Origin: Micromonospora sp. NBC_00389
Lineage (GTDB): Bacteria; Actinomycetota; Actinomycetes; Mycobacteriales; Micromonosporaceae
Direction: 5' to 3'
Assembly (NCBI RefSeq): GCF_036059255.1
Contig: NZ_CP107947.1
Location: 2,418,001 to 2,482,000, forward strand
Length of the DNA: 64,000 bases
Made by a program: the position numbers and the translations under genes. Positions 17,924 to 32,293 of this stretch are shown here, piece by piece; the stretch's first letter is position 1, and each line of letters begins with the position of its first letter. A model generated the notes under the pieces. The model had not been told where the DNA came from and made no database searches. It worked only from the letters and a program-made list of their open reading frames with translations.

Positions 17924-17990
17924 GGGCGCGGGGCGCGGGGCGCGGGGCGCGGGGCGCGGGGCGCGGGGCGCGGGGCGCGGGGCGCGGGGC
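17924..17990. repeat. Tandem repeat GGGCGCG x9
   Basis: Nine perfect tandem copies of the heptamer GGGCGCG plus four bases, beginning at the last base of the inverted repeat. Such a tract is prone to slippage and to G-rich secondary structure. Degenerate copies continue to about 18040. Confidence 0.9.
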
Positions 17991-18092
17991 GGCACGGGCT
18001 GTGGCGAGTGGCGTGGCGCGGGGCGAGTGGCGTGGGGTGACGGCGCGCGGCGTGGACCTGGGCGGAAGGGGGTGCATGTCGGTGGACGGGGA

Positions 18093-18098
18093 TAGGCT
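18093..18098 (+). promoter_or_regulatory. Predicted -10 of the mini-ORF/mfd transcript
   Basis: TAGGCT ends 7 nt before the GTG at 18106, the same spacing as other leaderless genes in this window. Confidence 0.45.
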
Positions 18099-18105
18099 GG
18101 TTCTC

Positions 18106-18168
18106 GTGCACCCCCCGTCCGACCGGACGAGGGGTAGCAGTCGTGTGCGTCGAATCCCCTGGAAGTGA
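18106..18168 (+). CDS. 20-residue leader ORF coupled to mfd
   Basis: A GTG-initiated 20-codon frame encodes a very basic peptide, [20 protein letters not shown]. Its TGA (18166-18168) lies 4 nt before the mfd ATG, and its last codons contain the GGAAG that serves as the mfd ribosome-binding site. The predicted -10 puts the RNA start at its GTG, so it would be translated leaderlessly and deliver ribosomes to mfd. A regulatory leader peptide is inferred; there is no homologue I can name. Confidence 0.45.
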   Translation: MHPPSDRTRGSSRVRRIPWK

Positions 18169-18172
18169 TCAC

Positions 18173-21808
<3,636 letters not shown>

Positions 21809-21855
21809 GGTGGGGGCCGTCACAGCACGGGAGAGGGCATGAGAGAGTGGCGGGC

Positions 21856-22644
21856 ATGCGTGCTCGCCGTCTGATCGCCGCCGCCAGCGTCGCGGCCCTG
21901 GGTGTCCTCTCCCTCGCCGCCTGCGGAAAGTCCGCACCGGACGTCGCCGCGTACGTCGGTGACGCCACCTACTCGGTGGACCGTGTCGATGCGATCTACG
22001 CCGACGTGCAGGCGAAGTTCGGCGACGCGGTCCGGCAGGAGGCCAGCCAGGCCGGTGCGACGCCCTCGCCCGAGCAGTTGCGGTCCGCCGTCACCCGGCA
22101 GGACGTGGTGAACCTGCTGATCAGCCTTGAGCTGGGCAAGCGGGTCGCGGCGGCGAAGAACCTCCAGGTGCCCGACGAGGTGACTCCGCAGCAGTTGGAA
22201 CAGAACCTGCGGGTGCCGGCCAGCACCGAGTACGCCAAGCTCTGGGGCGAGTGGATCGACCTGCTCCAGGTGCTCAACCAGCAGCTTCCGCCGGCCGACC
22301 TGAGCGACGACTCGATGATGGCCGTCTACCAGGCCCTCACGAAGACCGGCGCGATCCAGGGCGGGATGTCGGTGGCCGACGTCCGCCGGGCGTTCGGTGA
22401 CGGCGGCTTCGTCCGCGCCGCTACCGCGCTCAGCACCGCGCTGGAGGAGGAAGCCACCAAGGTCGACGTCTCGATCAACCCGCGCTACCGGGCGGTCGGG
22501 GTGCCGTCGGTGGTGAGCACCGGCGAGTCGCTGGTCTTCTACTCGCTTCCGTACATCAATGAGGCTGGCCCGGTCACCGACATCTCCACCCCGGAGCCGG
22601 TGCCGTCGAGCGCGGCCCCTGAGGCCGAGGGCACGGCCAGCTGA
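21856..22644 (+). CDS. SurA N-terminal-domain lipoprotein
   Basis: 262 residues. A lipobox signal peptide ends VLSLAAC. After it, the segment beginning APDVAAYVGDATYSVDRVDA is typical of the SurA/PrsA-type N-terminal chaperone region. The rotamase (parvulin) domain is absent, so it should act as a chaperone or scaffold outside the membrane, not as an isomerase. The ATG at 21856 was preferred, with GAGAGAG upstream; a GTG three codons earlier is possible. It lies between mfd and mazG, an arrangement shared by many actinobacteria, and 2 bp separate it from mazG. Confidence 0.85.
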   Translation: MRARRLIAAASVAALGVLSLAACGKSAPDVAAYVGDATYSVDRVDAIYADVQAKFGDAVRQEASQAGATPSPEQLRSAVTRQDVVNLLISLELGKRVAAAKNLQVPDEVTPQQLEQNLRVPASTEYAKLWGEWIDLLQVLNQQLPPADLSDDSMMAVYQALTKTGAIQGGMSVADVRRAFGDGGFVRAATALSTALEEEATKVDVSINPRYRAVGVPSVVSTGESLVFYSLPYINEAGPVTDISTPEPVPSSAAPEAEGTAS

Positions 22645-22646
22645 GC

Positions 22647-23639
22647 ATGACGGCACGGATCGTCCTGCTGGTCACCTCGCCCCGACTGCCGGCCGGCCTG
22701 CTGACCTCCGCCGCCTGGGATGTCGTACGCGCGCACCCGGTGCTGACCGGCGCGGAGAGCGAGCTGACCACGGCCATGCGCCAGGCGGGCGCCGAGGTCA
22801 CCCTCGTGGACGGCCCGGCGACGCAGCCGCTGCTGGACACGGTGGCGGCGCACGGCACGGTGGTCTGGCTGGCCGGCCCGGCCGGCGACGAGTCGCTGGC
22901 CCGGCAGTTGGGGCTACGGCTGGCCCGGGAGCCGGGGCTGGCCGAGTTGGAGCTGATGTACGGCTCGTGGGATCCGCCGGGCGCGCGGCTGCTGGACGCG
23001 GTGGCCGTGCTGGATCGGTTGGCCTCCCCGGGCGGCGACCCGTGGAAGCGGGCGCAGACGCACCGTAGCCTCGCCGGTTATCTGCTGGAGGAGAGCTACG
23101 AGGCGTACGACGCGATCAGCGCCGACGACACCGACGCGCTCCGCGAGGAGTTGGGTGACGTGCTGTTGCAGGTGGTGCTGCACGCCCGGCTCGCCGAGGA
23201 GTTGCCCGAGGGCGAGCGCTGGAATGTCGATGACGTCGCCGGTGGCCTGGTGGACAAGATGATCCGGCGTAACCCGCACGTCTTCGCCGGTGCCGAGGCG
23301 GGGACGCTGGAGGAGATCACCGCCAACTGGGAACGGATCAAGCGGGCCGAGAAGGCACGTGACTCGGTGCTGGACGGTGTGGCGCTGAGCCAGCCCGCCC
23401 TCGCTCTGGCCGCGACGATCCTGGACCGCGCCGCCCGGGTCGGTCTGGCCGTCCCGCCCCCACTGGCCGACTCTCAGGTGGACGAGGAGGCAAGGCTCGG
23501 CGCCAGCCTCCTGGCCACGGTCGCCGCAGCTCGCCAGGCCAACCTGGACCCGGAAGCCGCCCTACGCCGCACCACCCTGGCGTACGCCGAGGCCGTCCGC
23601 GCCGCCGAAACCCCACCCGTCGAACCTCCCGCGGAATGA
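22647..23639 (+). CDS. mazG: MazG nucleoside triphosphate pyrophosphohydrolase
   Basis: 330 residues, the long actinobacterial form. Residues ~1-120 resemble the tetrapyrrole-methylase-like N-terminal part found in mycobacterial MazG. The MazG domain follows with the all-alpha NTP pyrophosphatase metal motif EESYEAYDAI plus EELGDVLLQVV, and then NPHVFAG and NWERIK. It hydrolyses (d)NTPs, including oxidised ones, to monophosphates and so limits mutation. The ATG is 2 bp after the preceding stop, indicating one operon. A family A palindromic repeat begins 1 bp after the stop. Confidence 0.95.
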   Translation: MTARIVLLVTSPRLPAGLLTSAAWDVVRAHPVLTGAESELTTAMRQAGAEVTLVDGPATQPLLDTVAAHGTVVWLAGPAGDESLARQLGLRLAREPGLAELELMYGSWDPPGARLLDAVAVLDRLASPGGDPWKRAQTHRSLAGYLLEESYEAYDAISADDTDALREELGDVLLQVVLHARLAEELPEGERWNVDDVAGGLVDKMIRRNPHVFAGAEAGTLEEITANWERIKRAEKARDSVLDGVALSQPALALAATILDRAARVGLAVPPPLADSQVDEEARLGASLLATVAAARQANLDPEAALRRTTLAYAEAVRAAETPPVEPPAE

Positions 23640-23640
23640 T

Positions 23641-23700
23641 GTTGATCAAGAGGTTTGCGTCAGCTCCGGGCCGGATCCTGACGCAAACCTCTTGATCAAC
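23641..23700. repeat. Dispersed palindromic repeat, family A, copy 2
   Basis: A perfect 23-bp inverted repeat (23641-23663 with 23678-23700) around a 14-nt loop starting CTCCGGGC. Arms and loop match the copy at 8286-8345. Here it sits directly behind the mazG stop codon and could end that transcript. Confidence 0.88.
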
Positions 23701-23734
23701 GCGGCTGGCGGAGGGCGGTCGGTAGGGTCGGGGG

Positions 23735-25354
23735 GTGGAAGCGTTCGGGGTTTTGGCGGAGCGGGTTGTCGAGGCGTTGCTGGAGAGTCGGCCGGGGGCC
23801 GCCACCGCAGCCGGGGACCATCGGTACGACGATCGGCTGCCGGACCTGTCCGCCGACGCGCTCGCCGCCGACCGGGCGATGCTCTCCGACGCGGCGAACG
23901 CGCTGTCCGAACAGGACCCTGACTCGTTCGACGTCGAGGAGCAGGTCGATCACGCGCTGCTCACCTCCTTCGTGGATCGGGAGCTGTTCGAGCTGACCGA
24001 GATCCGGTCGCACGAGTGGAACCCGTTGCGCCACAACCCGGGCCCGCTGCTGCATGCGCTGCTGGCCCGCCCGTACGCCCCGGCCGAGGTGCGGCTGACC
24101 CAGCTGGCCGGCCGGCTCGCCGCCGTACCGGACGCCCTGGCGACCGCGCGCGCGACGCTGCGGGACATGCCGCGGATCCACGCCGAGACGGCGGTCGGGC
24201 AGTTCACCGGCACGGCCGCGCTGATCCGCGACGAGCTGCCGGCGCTGCTCGCCCAGGCGCCGCGCAGCCTGGACCGGGTGGAGCCGGCGGCAACCGCGGC
24301 GATCGCCGCGCTGGAGGAGTTCGTCGCCTGGCTGCGCATCGGCCTGGCCACCGACGCCGGCCCGGGCCGTGACCCCCGGCTGGGCCGCCGCCGCTGGGAG
24401 GCCCGGCTCTGGCACACCCTGGACACCGAGCTGGGCGCCGCCGAGATCCAGCGCCGCGCCTGGGCCAACCTGGACCGGGTCACCGCGGAGATCCGCGAGG
24501 CGGCCGTCGAGCTGGTCGATGGCCAGGCCGACGACGCGGCGGTACGCCGGGCGCTGGACGTGCTCGCCGCCGAGCACCCGGACGACCGGACCATCGTCGA
24601 GCTGGCCGGGGTGACCCTGGACGAGGCGACCGACTTCGTCCGCGCGCACGACCTGGTCTCTCTGGTCGACGACCGGTGCGTGATCCAGGAGATGCCGGAG
24701 TTCGCCCGGGGCGTCGCGGTGGCGTACTGCGACGCTCCCGGCCCGCTGGAGACCGCCGCCCTGCCGACCTTCTACTGCATCGCGCCCACCCCGTCGGACT
24801 GGCCGGCGCACCGGGTCGAGTCGTTCTACCGTGAGTACAACGACCACATGATCCGCAACCTGACCGTGCACGAGGCGATGCCCGGGCACTTCCTCCAGCT
24901 CGCCCACGCCCGGCACTACGTCGGCGGCACCCGGGTCCGGGCGCTGGCCAGGTCCGGCCCGTTCATCGAGGGCTGGGCCGTCTACGCCGAGGAGCTGATG
25001 GCCGGGCTCGGCTTCGGTGGCCTCCCGGTGCGGTTGCAGCAGCTCAAGATGCAGCTGCGGATGACCATCAACGCGCTGCTCGACCAGTTGGTGCACGCCG
25101 AGGATCTGCCTGAGGCCGAGGCGATGGCGCTGATGACGGGGCGCGGCTTCCAGGAGGAGGGCGAGGCGGCCGGCAAGTGGCGCCGGTCGCTGCTCACCTC
25201 CACCCAGCTCTCCACCTACTTCGTGGGGTACAGCGAGGTGGCCGAGATCGCCGCCGCCCGCCCGGACGGGGTGTCGGTGCGCGACTGGCACGACGCGATG
25301 CTCGCCCACGACTGCCCGCCCCCGCGCCACCTGCGGACCCTGCTCGGGGTCTGA
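23735..25354 (+). CDS. DUF885 family protein, putative zinc metallopeptidase
   Basis: 539 residues, usual for DUF885. The family hallmark LTVHEAMPGHFLQLAHA, near residue 378, supplies an HExxxxH-type zinc site as in M32-like carboxypeptidases. Further on come GPFIEGWAVYAEELM and GYSEVAEIAAARPDG. No signal peptide is visible, so it should be cytoplasmic. The GTG at 23735 is preceded by TAGGGT 6 nt upstream, which suggests a leaderless mRNA separate from mazG. The natural substrate is unknown. Confidence 0.9.
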   Translation: MEAFGVLAERVVEALLESRPGAATAAGDHRYDDRLPDLSADALAADRAMLSDAANALSEQDPDSFDVEEQVDHALLTSFVDRELFELTEIRSHEWNPLRHNPGPLLHALLARPYAPAEVRLTQLAGRLAAVPDALATARATLRDMPRIHAETAVGQFTGTAALIRDELPALLAQAPRSLDRVEPAATAAIAALEEFVAWLRIGLATDAGPGRDPRLGRRRWEARLWHTLDTELGAAEIQRRAWANLDRVTAEIREAAVELVDGQADDAAVRRALDVLAAEHPDDRTIVELAGVTLDEATDFVRAHDLVSLVDDRCVIQEMPEFARGVAVAYCDAPGPLETAALPTFYCIAPTPSDWPAHRVESFYREYNDHMIRNLTVHEAMPGHFLQLAHARHYVGGTRVRALARSGPFIEGWAVYAEELMAGLGFGGLPVRLQQLKMQLRMTINALLDQLVHAEDLPEAEAMALMTGRGFQEEGEAAGKWRRSLLTSTQLSTYFVGYSEVAEIAAARPDGVSVRDWHDAMLAHDCPPPRHLRTLLGV

Positions 25355-25385
25355 TCCGCCCCGATCGAGCGCCGTCCGGGTGCGT

Positions 25386-28447
<3,062 letters not shown>

Positions 28448-28479
28448 GACGCGAGAAGCCTCGGGGGAGGGGTGTGACG

Positions 28480-29121
28480 ATGCAGCAGCGCCGCACACCG
28501 GGTGGTCAGCGTCCCGCCCGCCGGTCGGGTCAGTCCGGCCGGCCGGGCGGTGGCCGGGCCACCCGGGGATCGGTCCGTGAGGCCGGCGTACGCGCCGAGC
28601 CGCGGGGCGCCGCCGGTCGGGCACCGGGCGCGGCCCGGGGTGCCGACGGGGTCCGCTCCGCGAACCGCCCCGCCGCGGCCCGACGGACCGCCGCTGGCGG
28701 TGCCGTCAAGCGGCTCGCCGCACCCCACCCCCGTCGCTTCACCGGCCGGGCCACCGTGCTGTTCGCGGTGCTGATCGCCCTTGCCCTCGCCTACACCTAC
28801 CCGGTCCGGGTCTACCTGGACCAGCAGGCCGACATCGAGCGGATGGAGGCCGCCCAGGCGGCGCAGGAAGAAGAGATCGCCAAGCTAGCCAGCGAGGCGG
28901 CCAAGTGGCAGGACGCCGAGTACATCAAGACGCAGGCCCGGGAGCGGTTCTTCATGGGCCGGCCGGGCGAGAAGATGATGGTGGTGCTGCACGACCCGGA
29001 GGGCGCCGCCCGGGACGCCGGGAAGCCGGCCGGTTCGGGCGCCCCGGCTGGTCCGGTGACCTGGTACGACACGCTCTGGTCGAGCGTCCAGGCGGCGGAC
29101 AGCCAACAGCCGGGCAAGTGA
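28480..29121 (+). CDS. FtsB/DivIC-type septum formation initiator
   Basis: 213 residues. An Arg/Gly/Ala-rich, disordered cytoplasmic N-terminus of ~85 residues is followed by one transmembrane helix (ATVLFAVLIALALAYTYPV). A coiled coil (IERMEAAQAAQEEEIAKLAS) and the DivIC ending YIKTQARERFFMGRPGEKM come next. Such proteins form part of the FtsQ-FtsL-FtsB divisome complex. The ATG at 28480 lies 9 nt after GGAGG and is preferred over the GTG six bases earlier. Position directly after eno is typical of actinobacteria. Confidence 0.92.
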   Translation: MQQRRTPGGQRPARRSGQSGRPGGGRATRGSVREAGVRAEPRGAAGRAPGAARGADGVRSANRPAAARRTAAGGAVKRLAAPHPRRFTGRATVLFAVLIALALAYTYPVRVYLDQQADIERMEAAQAAQEEEIAKLASEAAKWQDAEYIKTQARERFFMGRPGEKMMVVLHDPEGAARDAGKPAGSGAPAGPVTWYDTLWSSVQAADSQQPGK

Positions 29122-29155
29122 TCCACCGACCAGCGCACCAGGAGAGATGGGCACC

Positions 29156-29713
29156 GTGACTGTCGTACCACCGCCGGAGTCGGCGGCGGATTCCGTACCC
29201 CTGCCGCAGCGCGAGCCGGCCACTGAGGCCGACCTGGCCGCGGTGGCCGCGCAGCTCGGCCGCCCGCCCCGGGGTACCCGGGCGGTGGCCCACCGCTGCC
29301 CGTGCGGCCTGCCGGACGCGGTCGAGACGACGCCCCGTCTCGCCGACGGCACCCCGTTCCCGACGTTGTACTACCTGACCTGCCCCCGGGCCACGGCGGC
29401 GTGCAGCCGCCTGGAGTCGGCCGGGTTGATGAAGGAGATGGCCGAGCGGCTGTCGACGGATCCGGAGCTGGCCGCCCACTACCGGGCCGCGCACGAGGAC
29501 TACCTCGCCCGCCGGGCGGCGATCGGCGAGGTGCCGGAGATCGCCGGGATCTCGGCCGGCGGGATGCCGGGCCGGGTGAAGTGCCTGCACGTGCACCTGG
29601 GGCACGCGCTGGGCGCAGGCCCCGGGGTGAACCCGTTCGGCGACGAGACGCTGGAGCTGGTCGAACCCTGGTGGACGGCCGGCCCGTGCGTGGACGTGCC
29701 GACGGCCGAATGA
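29156..29713 (+). CDS. DUF501 domain-containing protein
   Basis: 185 residues. Conserved DUF501 features are VAHRCPCGLPDAVETTPRL, GTPFPTLYYLTCPRA, and GMPGRVKCLHVHLGHALG followed by GVNPFGDE. The cysteines and histidines suggest metal binding, but the function is unknown. Between eno/divIC and ppx is its usual place in actinobacteria. AGGAGAG at 29140-29146 is 9 nt from the GTG at 29156 but touches the ATG at 29147, so I chose the GTG; starting at 29147 would add three residues. Confidence 0.9.
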   Translation: MTVVPPPESAADSVPLPQREPATEADLAAVAAQLGRPPRGTRAVAHRCPCGLPDAVETTPRLADGTPFPTLYYLTCPRATAACSRLESAGLMKEMAERLSTDPELAAHYRAAHEDYLARRAAIGEVPEIAGISAGGMPGRVKCLHVHLGHALGAGPGVNPFGDETLELVEPWWTAGPCVDVPTAE

Positions 29714-30252
29714 GAGCGGACGCCGTGTCCCCGGTAGCGGGTGCCGACGGTCAGATCCTGGTGCGGCGTGCCCGCACCGGGGATGTGCGGGGCATCCGGC
29801 GGCTGGTCGACACGTACACCGACGACCGGCGACTGCTGAGCAAGGCCACCGTCACCCTCTACGAGGACGTGCAGGAGTTCCGAGTGGCGGTTCGGCCCGA
29901 GGACGGCGCCGTGGTGGGCTGCGGCGCGCTCCACGTGATGTGGGAGGACCTGGCGGAGATCCGCACGGTCGCGGTGGATCCGTCGTGTCGGGGCCTGCGG
30001 ATCGGCCACCGGCTGGTGGGCGAGCTGATCGACGCGGCCCGGGAGTTGGGTGTGGCGCGGATCTTCGTGCTCACCTTCGAGACCCGGTTCTTCGCCTCGT
30101 TCGGGTTCCGGGCGATCGACGGTGCGCCGGTGCCGCAGCCGGTCTACGAGCAGCTGCTGCGCTCGTACGACGAGGGTGTCGCGGAGTTCCTGGACCTGGA
30201 GCGGGTCAAGCCGAACACCCTGGGCAACACCCGGATGCTGCTGCGCCTGTAG
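29710..30252 (+). CDS. argA: Amino-acid N-acetyltransferase, short GNAT-type
   Basis: 180 residues, a stand-alone GNAT resembling the short actinobacterial N-acetylglutamate synthase (as in Mycobacterium tuberculosis Rv2747). Segments supporting this are DDRRLLSKATVTLYEDVQEF, the acetyl-CoA region IRTVAVDPSCRGLRIGHRLV and VLTFETRFFASFGFRAID. It would make N-acetylglutamate, the first step of arginine synthesis. Its ATG overlaps the DUF501 stop in an ATGA, so it belongs to the eno/divIC/DUF501 transcription unit. The exact substrate is inferred. Confidence 0.8.
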   Translation: MRADAVSPVAGADGQILVRRARTGDVRGIRRLVDTYTDDRRLLSKATVTLYEDVQEFRVAVRPEDGAVVGCGALHVMWEDLAEIRTVAVDPSCRGLRIGHRLVGELIDAARELGVARIFVLTFETRFFASFGFRAIDGAPVPQPVYEQLLRSYDEGVAEFLDLERVKPNTLGNTRMLLRL

Positions 30253-31152
30253 TCAGGCCCGCCGGGGATGCGCGGCGAAGAACTCCCACATCAGGTCGGT
30301 GGCCGACAGGCCCGCGGTGGATGCGGCGAGCTGCCCGGATGTCGCTCCCGGCCAGCTGTGGCCCATGTCGGGAATGGTGTAGACGCTGACCTCGCTGCCG
30401 TCCGCGCAGCCCGCCACCGTCCGGGTCACCCCCGGCACCCCGGACGCCTTCGGGCTCGGTCGGCAGGTGAGCCGCTGCTGCCAGGTCTGCATGCCGGTTT
30501 GGAAGATCGAGGCGTACCGGTCCTGGCCGCCGATGAAGGTGATCACGGAGACCGGGCTCTTCGGCACGTAGCTCTCGGACGTGGTCAGGGACCCGCTGTA
30601 GCCGCCGCTGACCACCCCGATCGCGGCGAACCGGCCCTCGCCCTCCACCGCCGCCCGGAAGCTCATGTCGCCGCCGTTCGAGATGCCGGTGAGGAAGACC
30701 CGGTTCGGGTCCGCGCGCCAGGTCTGCACCAGGTGGTCGGTGAGGGTGGTGAGGAAACCGACGTCGTCCGCTTTGCCGCAGCAGATCAGCGCGTTGAAGC
30801 CGCCGCCCAGCCCGTCGGGGTAGGCGACCAGCACGTTGTCCTTGTCGGCCTTGGCGTCCAGGCCTCCCAGCTCCTGCATCAAGGGGCCGGTTCCGGGGTA
30901 GAAGTGCAGCGCGATGACCAGGGCGGGCGGCCGGTTCGGGTCGTACCCGGGCGGGGCGTGCAGCAGGTAGGCGCGGTCCACCCCGTTGTGTCGCAGGGTG
31001 AGCCGGTGGTCGCCGGGCGCCGGGCGTTCGGTCGACGCCGAGGGTTGTGCGGACAGGGTCGACGAGGGTCGCCCCCGCTGACCACACGCCGCGACCACCA
31101 CGATGAGGCACAGCCCCGTCAGCAATGCCAACATCCGTCGCACGTCGGCCAC
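30253..31152 (-). CDS. Secreted esterase of the PHB depolymerase / feruloyl esterase type (lipoprotein)
   Basis: 299 residues. A lipobox signal (ALLTGLCLIVVVAAC) is followed by a Ser/Thr-rich linker and an alpha/beta hydrolase domain. The nucleophile lies in FLTGISNGGDMSF; the later Asp and His are suggested by TFIGGQDRYASIF and PDMGHSWPGATS. The cysteine pair in NALICCGKAD is typical of LpqC-like esterases. It acts outside the membrane on polymeric or aromatic esters; the substrate is unknown. It is convergent with argA with no intergenic base and divergent from the winged-helix regulator. Confidence 0.85.
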   Translation of the reverse strand: MADVRRMLALLTGLCLIVVVAACGQRGRPSSTLSAQPSASTERPAPGDHRLTLRHNGVDRAYLLHAPPGYDPNRPPALVIALHFYPGTGPLMQELGGLDAKADKDNVLVAYPDGLGGGFNALICCGKADDVGFLTTLTDHLVQTWRADPNRVFLTGISNGGDMSFRAAVEGEGRFAAIGVVSGGYSGSLTTSESYVPKSPVSVITFIGGQDRYASIFQTGMQTWQQRLTCRPSPKASGVPGVTRTVAGCADGSEVSVYTIPDMGHSWPGATSGQLAASTAGLSATDLMWEFFAAHPRRA

Positions 31153-31165
31153 CCCTCGTCGACCC

Positions 31166-31196
31166 GTGGTCCACAGTGGGCGTGTTCCACTCGTGG
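31166..31196. promoter_or_regulatory. Operator-like cluster of GTGG/CCAC dyads
   Basis: Within 31 bp there are GTGG-T-CCAC (31166-31174), CCAC-A-GTGG (31171-31179) and CCAC-TC-GTGG (31187-31196). They lie in the short gap between the divergent esterase and the winged-helix regulator, a natural place for an autoregulatory operator. Confidence 0.4.
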
Positions 31197-31239
31197 ATCA
31201 ACCCTTTCGGTCCAGGGCGAAGGCAGGCAGGCTGTTCCC

Positions 31240-32283
31240 ATGCTTCGGCTTCGGCTCGGGCCGGCGGACCTGTGCCGGGTGCGGTTCGGTGACCGGCTGC
31301 ACCCGGTCGGGACCGCGCTGCTGGCCGGTCAGTGGCTGCGCGATCCGACGGTCGCGGTGATGGCGCCGGCCCTGGCCGAGCGGGCGGCGGCGGTCGAGGG
31401 CGCCGGCGACGCGCAGGCCGCCACCGCGATCCTGCGACACCTGCTGCCCGACCGGGGGCGTCTGCCGGACTTCGTCACCCCCCTCGACGGTCTGGAGTCC
31501 GTGGCGGCCGGCCTCGAAGCGATCCGGGCCGCGCCGGCGCGGCGGGTCCGCGCCGAGGTCACCGAGTCGTACGCCGACGCGGCCGCCACCCCGCTGCGGC
31601 GGCGGTTCGCGGCGGCCGACCCGGAGGTGCTGGACCTGTTCGGTCAGGCCGTGCGCACCTGGTTCGATGTCGTCCTCGCGCCGCACTGGCCCGATCTGGT
31701 GTCCACGCACCGCCAGCAGGTGACCTGCGCCAGCCAGCGACTGGCGCTGCACGGCCTGGCCGGCCTCTTCGGGGGGCTTCACCCGGCGATCCGGTGGCGT
31801 GAGCCGGTGCTGGAGGTGCGCACCTGGTGGGATGGGGAGTTGAGCGGCACCGGCCACGGGATCCTCCTGCTGCCCACCCCGTTGGCCGGTCCCCGCCCCC
31901 GGGTGCTGGTCGAGCCGGGCCGCCCGATCCTGCTCGTCTATCCGGCGCCGATGCCGCACCGGCCCGCCACGGCGGCGGGCGACTCCCTCGGGCGGCTGCT
32001 CGGCACGACCCGGGCGCTGGTGCTGCGGCGGCTCGCGGACGAGGGCGGGCTGAGCACGACCACGCTGTCCCGGGCCGTCGGGATCAGTCTCTCGTCGGCG
32101 TCGGAGCATGCCACCGCGTTGCGGGAGGCCGGCCTGATCGCCAGCGAGCGGGACGGTGGGGCCGTCCGGCACCACGTGACACCGCTCGGTGCGGGTGTGC
32201 TGGGGGCGGGCCCGGGGGCGGCCTGCTCCGAGGCGTGGCCCTCGGCTGGGCAAGCCGCCGGAGGGCCGCCGGTCCTACCGTAA
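31240..32283 (+). CDS. ArsR-like winged-helix regulator with DUF5937-type N-terminus
   Basis: 347 residues. The last ~90 contain a winged helix: LVLRRLADEGGLSTTTLSRA, then VGISLSSASEHATALREAGL and a wing with HHVTPLG. The long N-terminal part (RLGPADLCRVRFGDRLHPVG, RTWFDVVLAPHWPDL) matches the arrangement of actinobacterial ArsR-type regulators annotated DUF5937, probably a sensing or dimerisation domain. It is divergent from the esterase, and the dyads between them suggest that it controls itself and perhaps that gene. The ligand is unknown. The tail after the wing is low-complexity. Confidence 0.75.
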   Translation: MLRLRLGPADLCRVRFGDRLHPVGTALLAGQWLRDPTVAVMAPALAERAAAVEGAGDAQAATAILRHLLPDRGRLPDFVTPLDGLESVAAGLEAIRAAPARRVRAEVTESYADAAATPLRRRFAAADPEVLDLFGQAVRTWFDVVLAPHWPDLVSTHRQQVTCASQRLALHGLAGLFGGLHPAIRWREPVLEVRTWWDGELSGTGHGILLLPTPLAGPRPRVLVEPGRPILLVYPAPMPHRPATAAGDSLGRLLGTTRALVLRRLADEGGLSTTTLSRAVGISLSSASEHATALREAGLIASERDGGAVRHHVTPLGAGVLGAGPGAACSEAWPSAGQAAGGPPVLP

Positions 32284-32286
32284 GGT
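32281..32286 (+). promoter_or_regulatory. Predicted -10 of ppx (leaderless)
   Basis: TAAGGT ends 7 nt before the GTG at 32294 and overlaps the stop codon of the upstream gene. Confidence 0.4.
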
Positions 32287-32293
32287 TGCTGCC

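Larger units (their letters stand above)
17733..18105. other. 373-bp intergenic region with repeats upstream of mfd
   Basis: No gene is seen apart from the mini-ORF that begins at 18106. From left to right it holds a stretch rich in GTCCGCG-type words (17780-17845), a 78-bp inverted repeat (17846-17923), a 7-bp tandem repeat (17924-17990), degenerate GGCGAGTGGCGTGG repeats (to ~18040), and a -10-like TAGGCT at 18093-18098. Confidence 0.7.

Noticed and set aside
17924..17990. Heptamer array considered as a CRISPR
   Set aside because: The units are 7 bp and directly adjoining, without spacers, and no cas genes are nearby.
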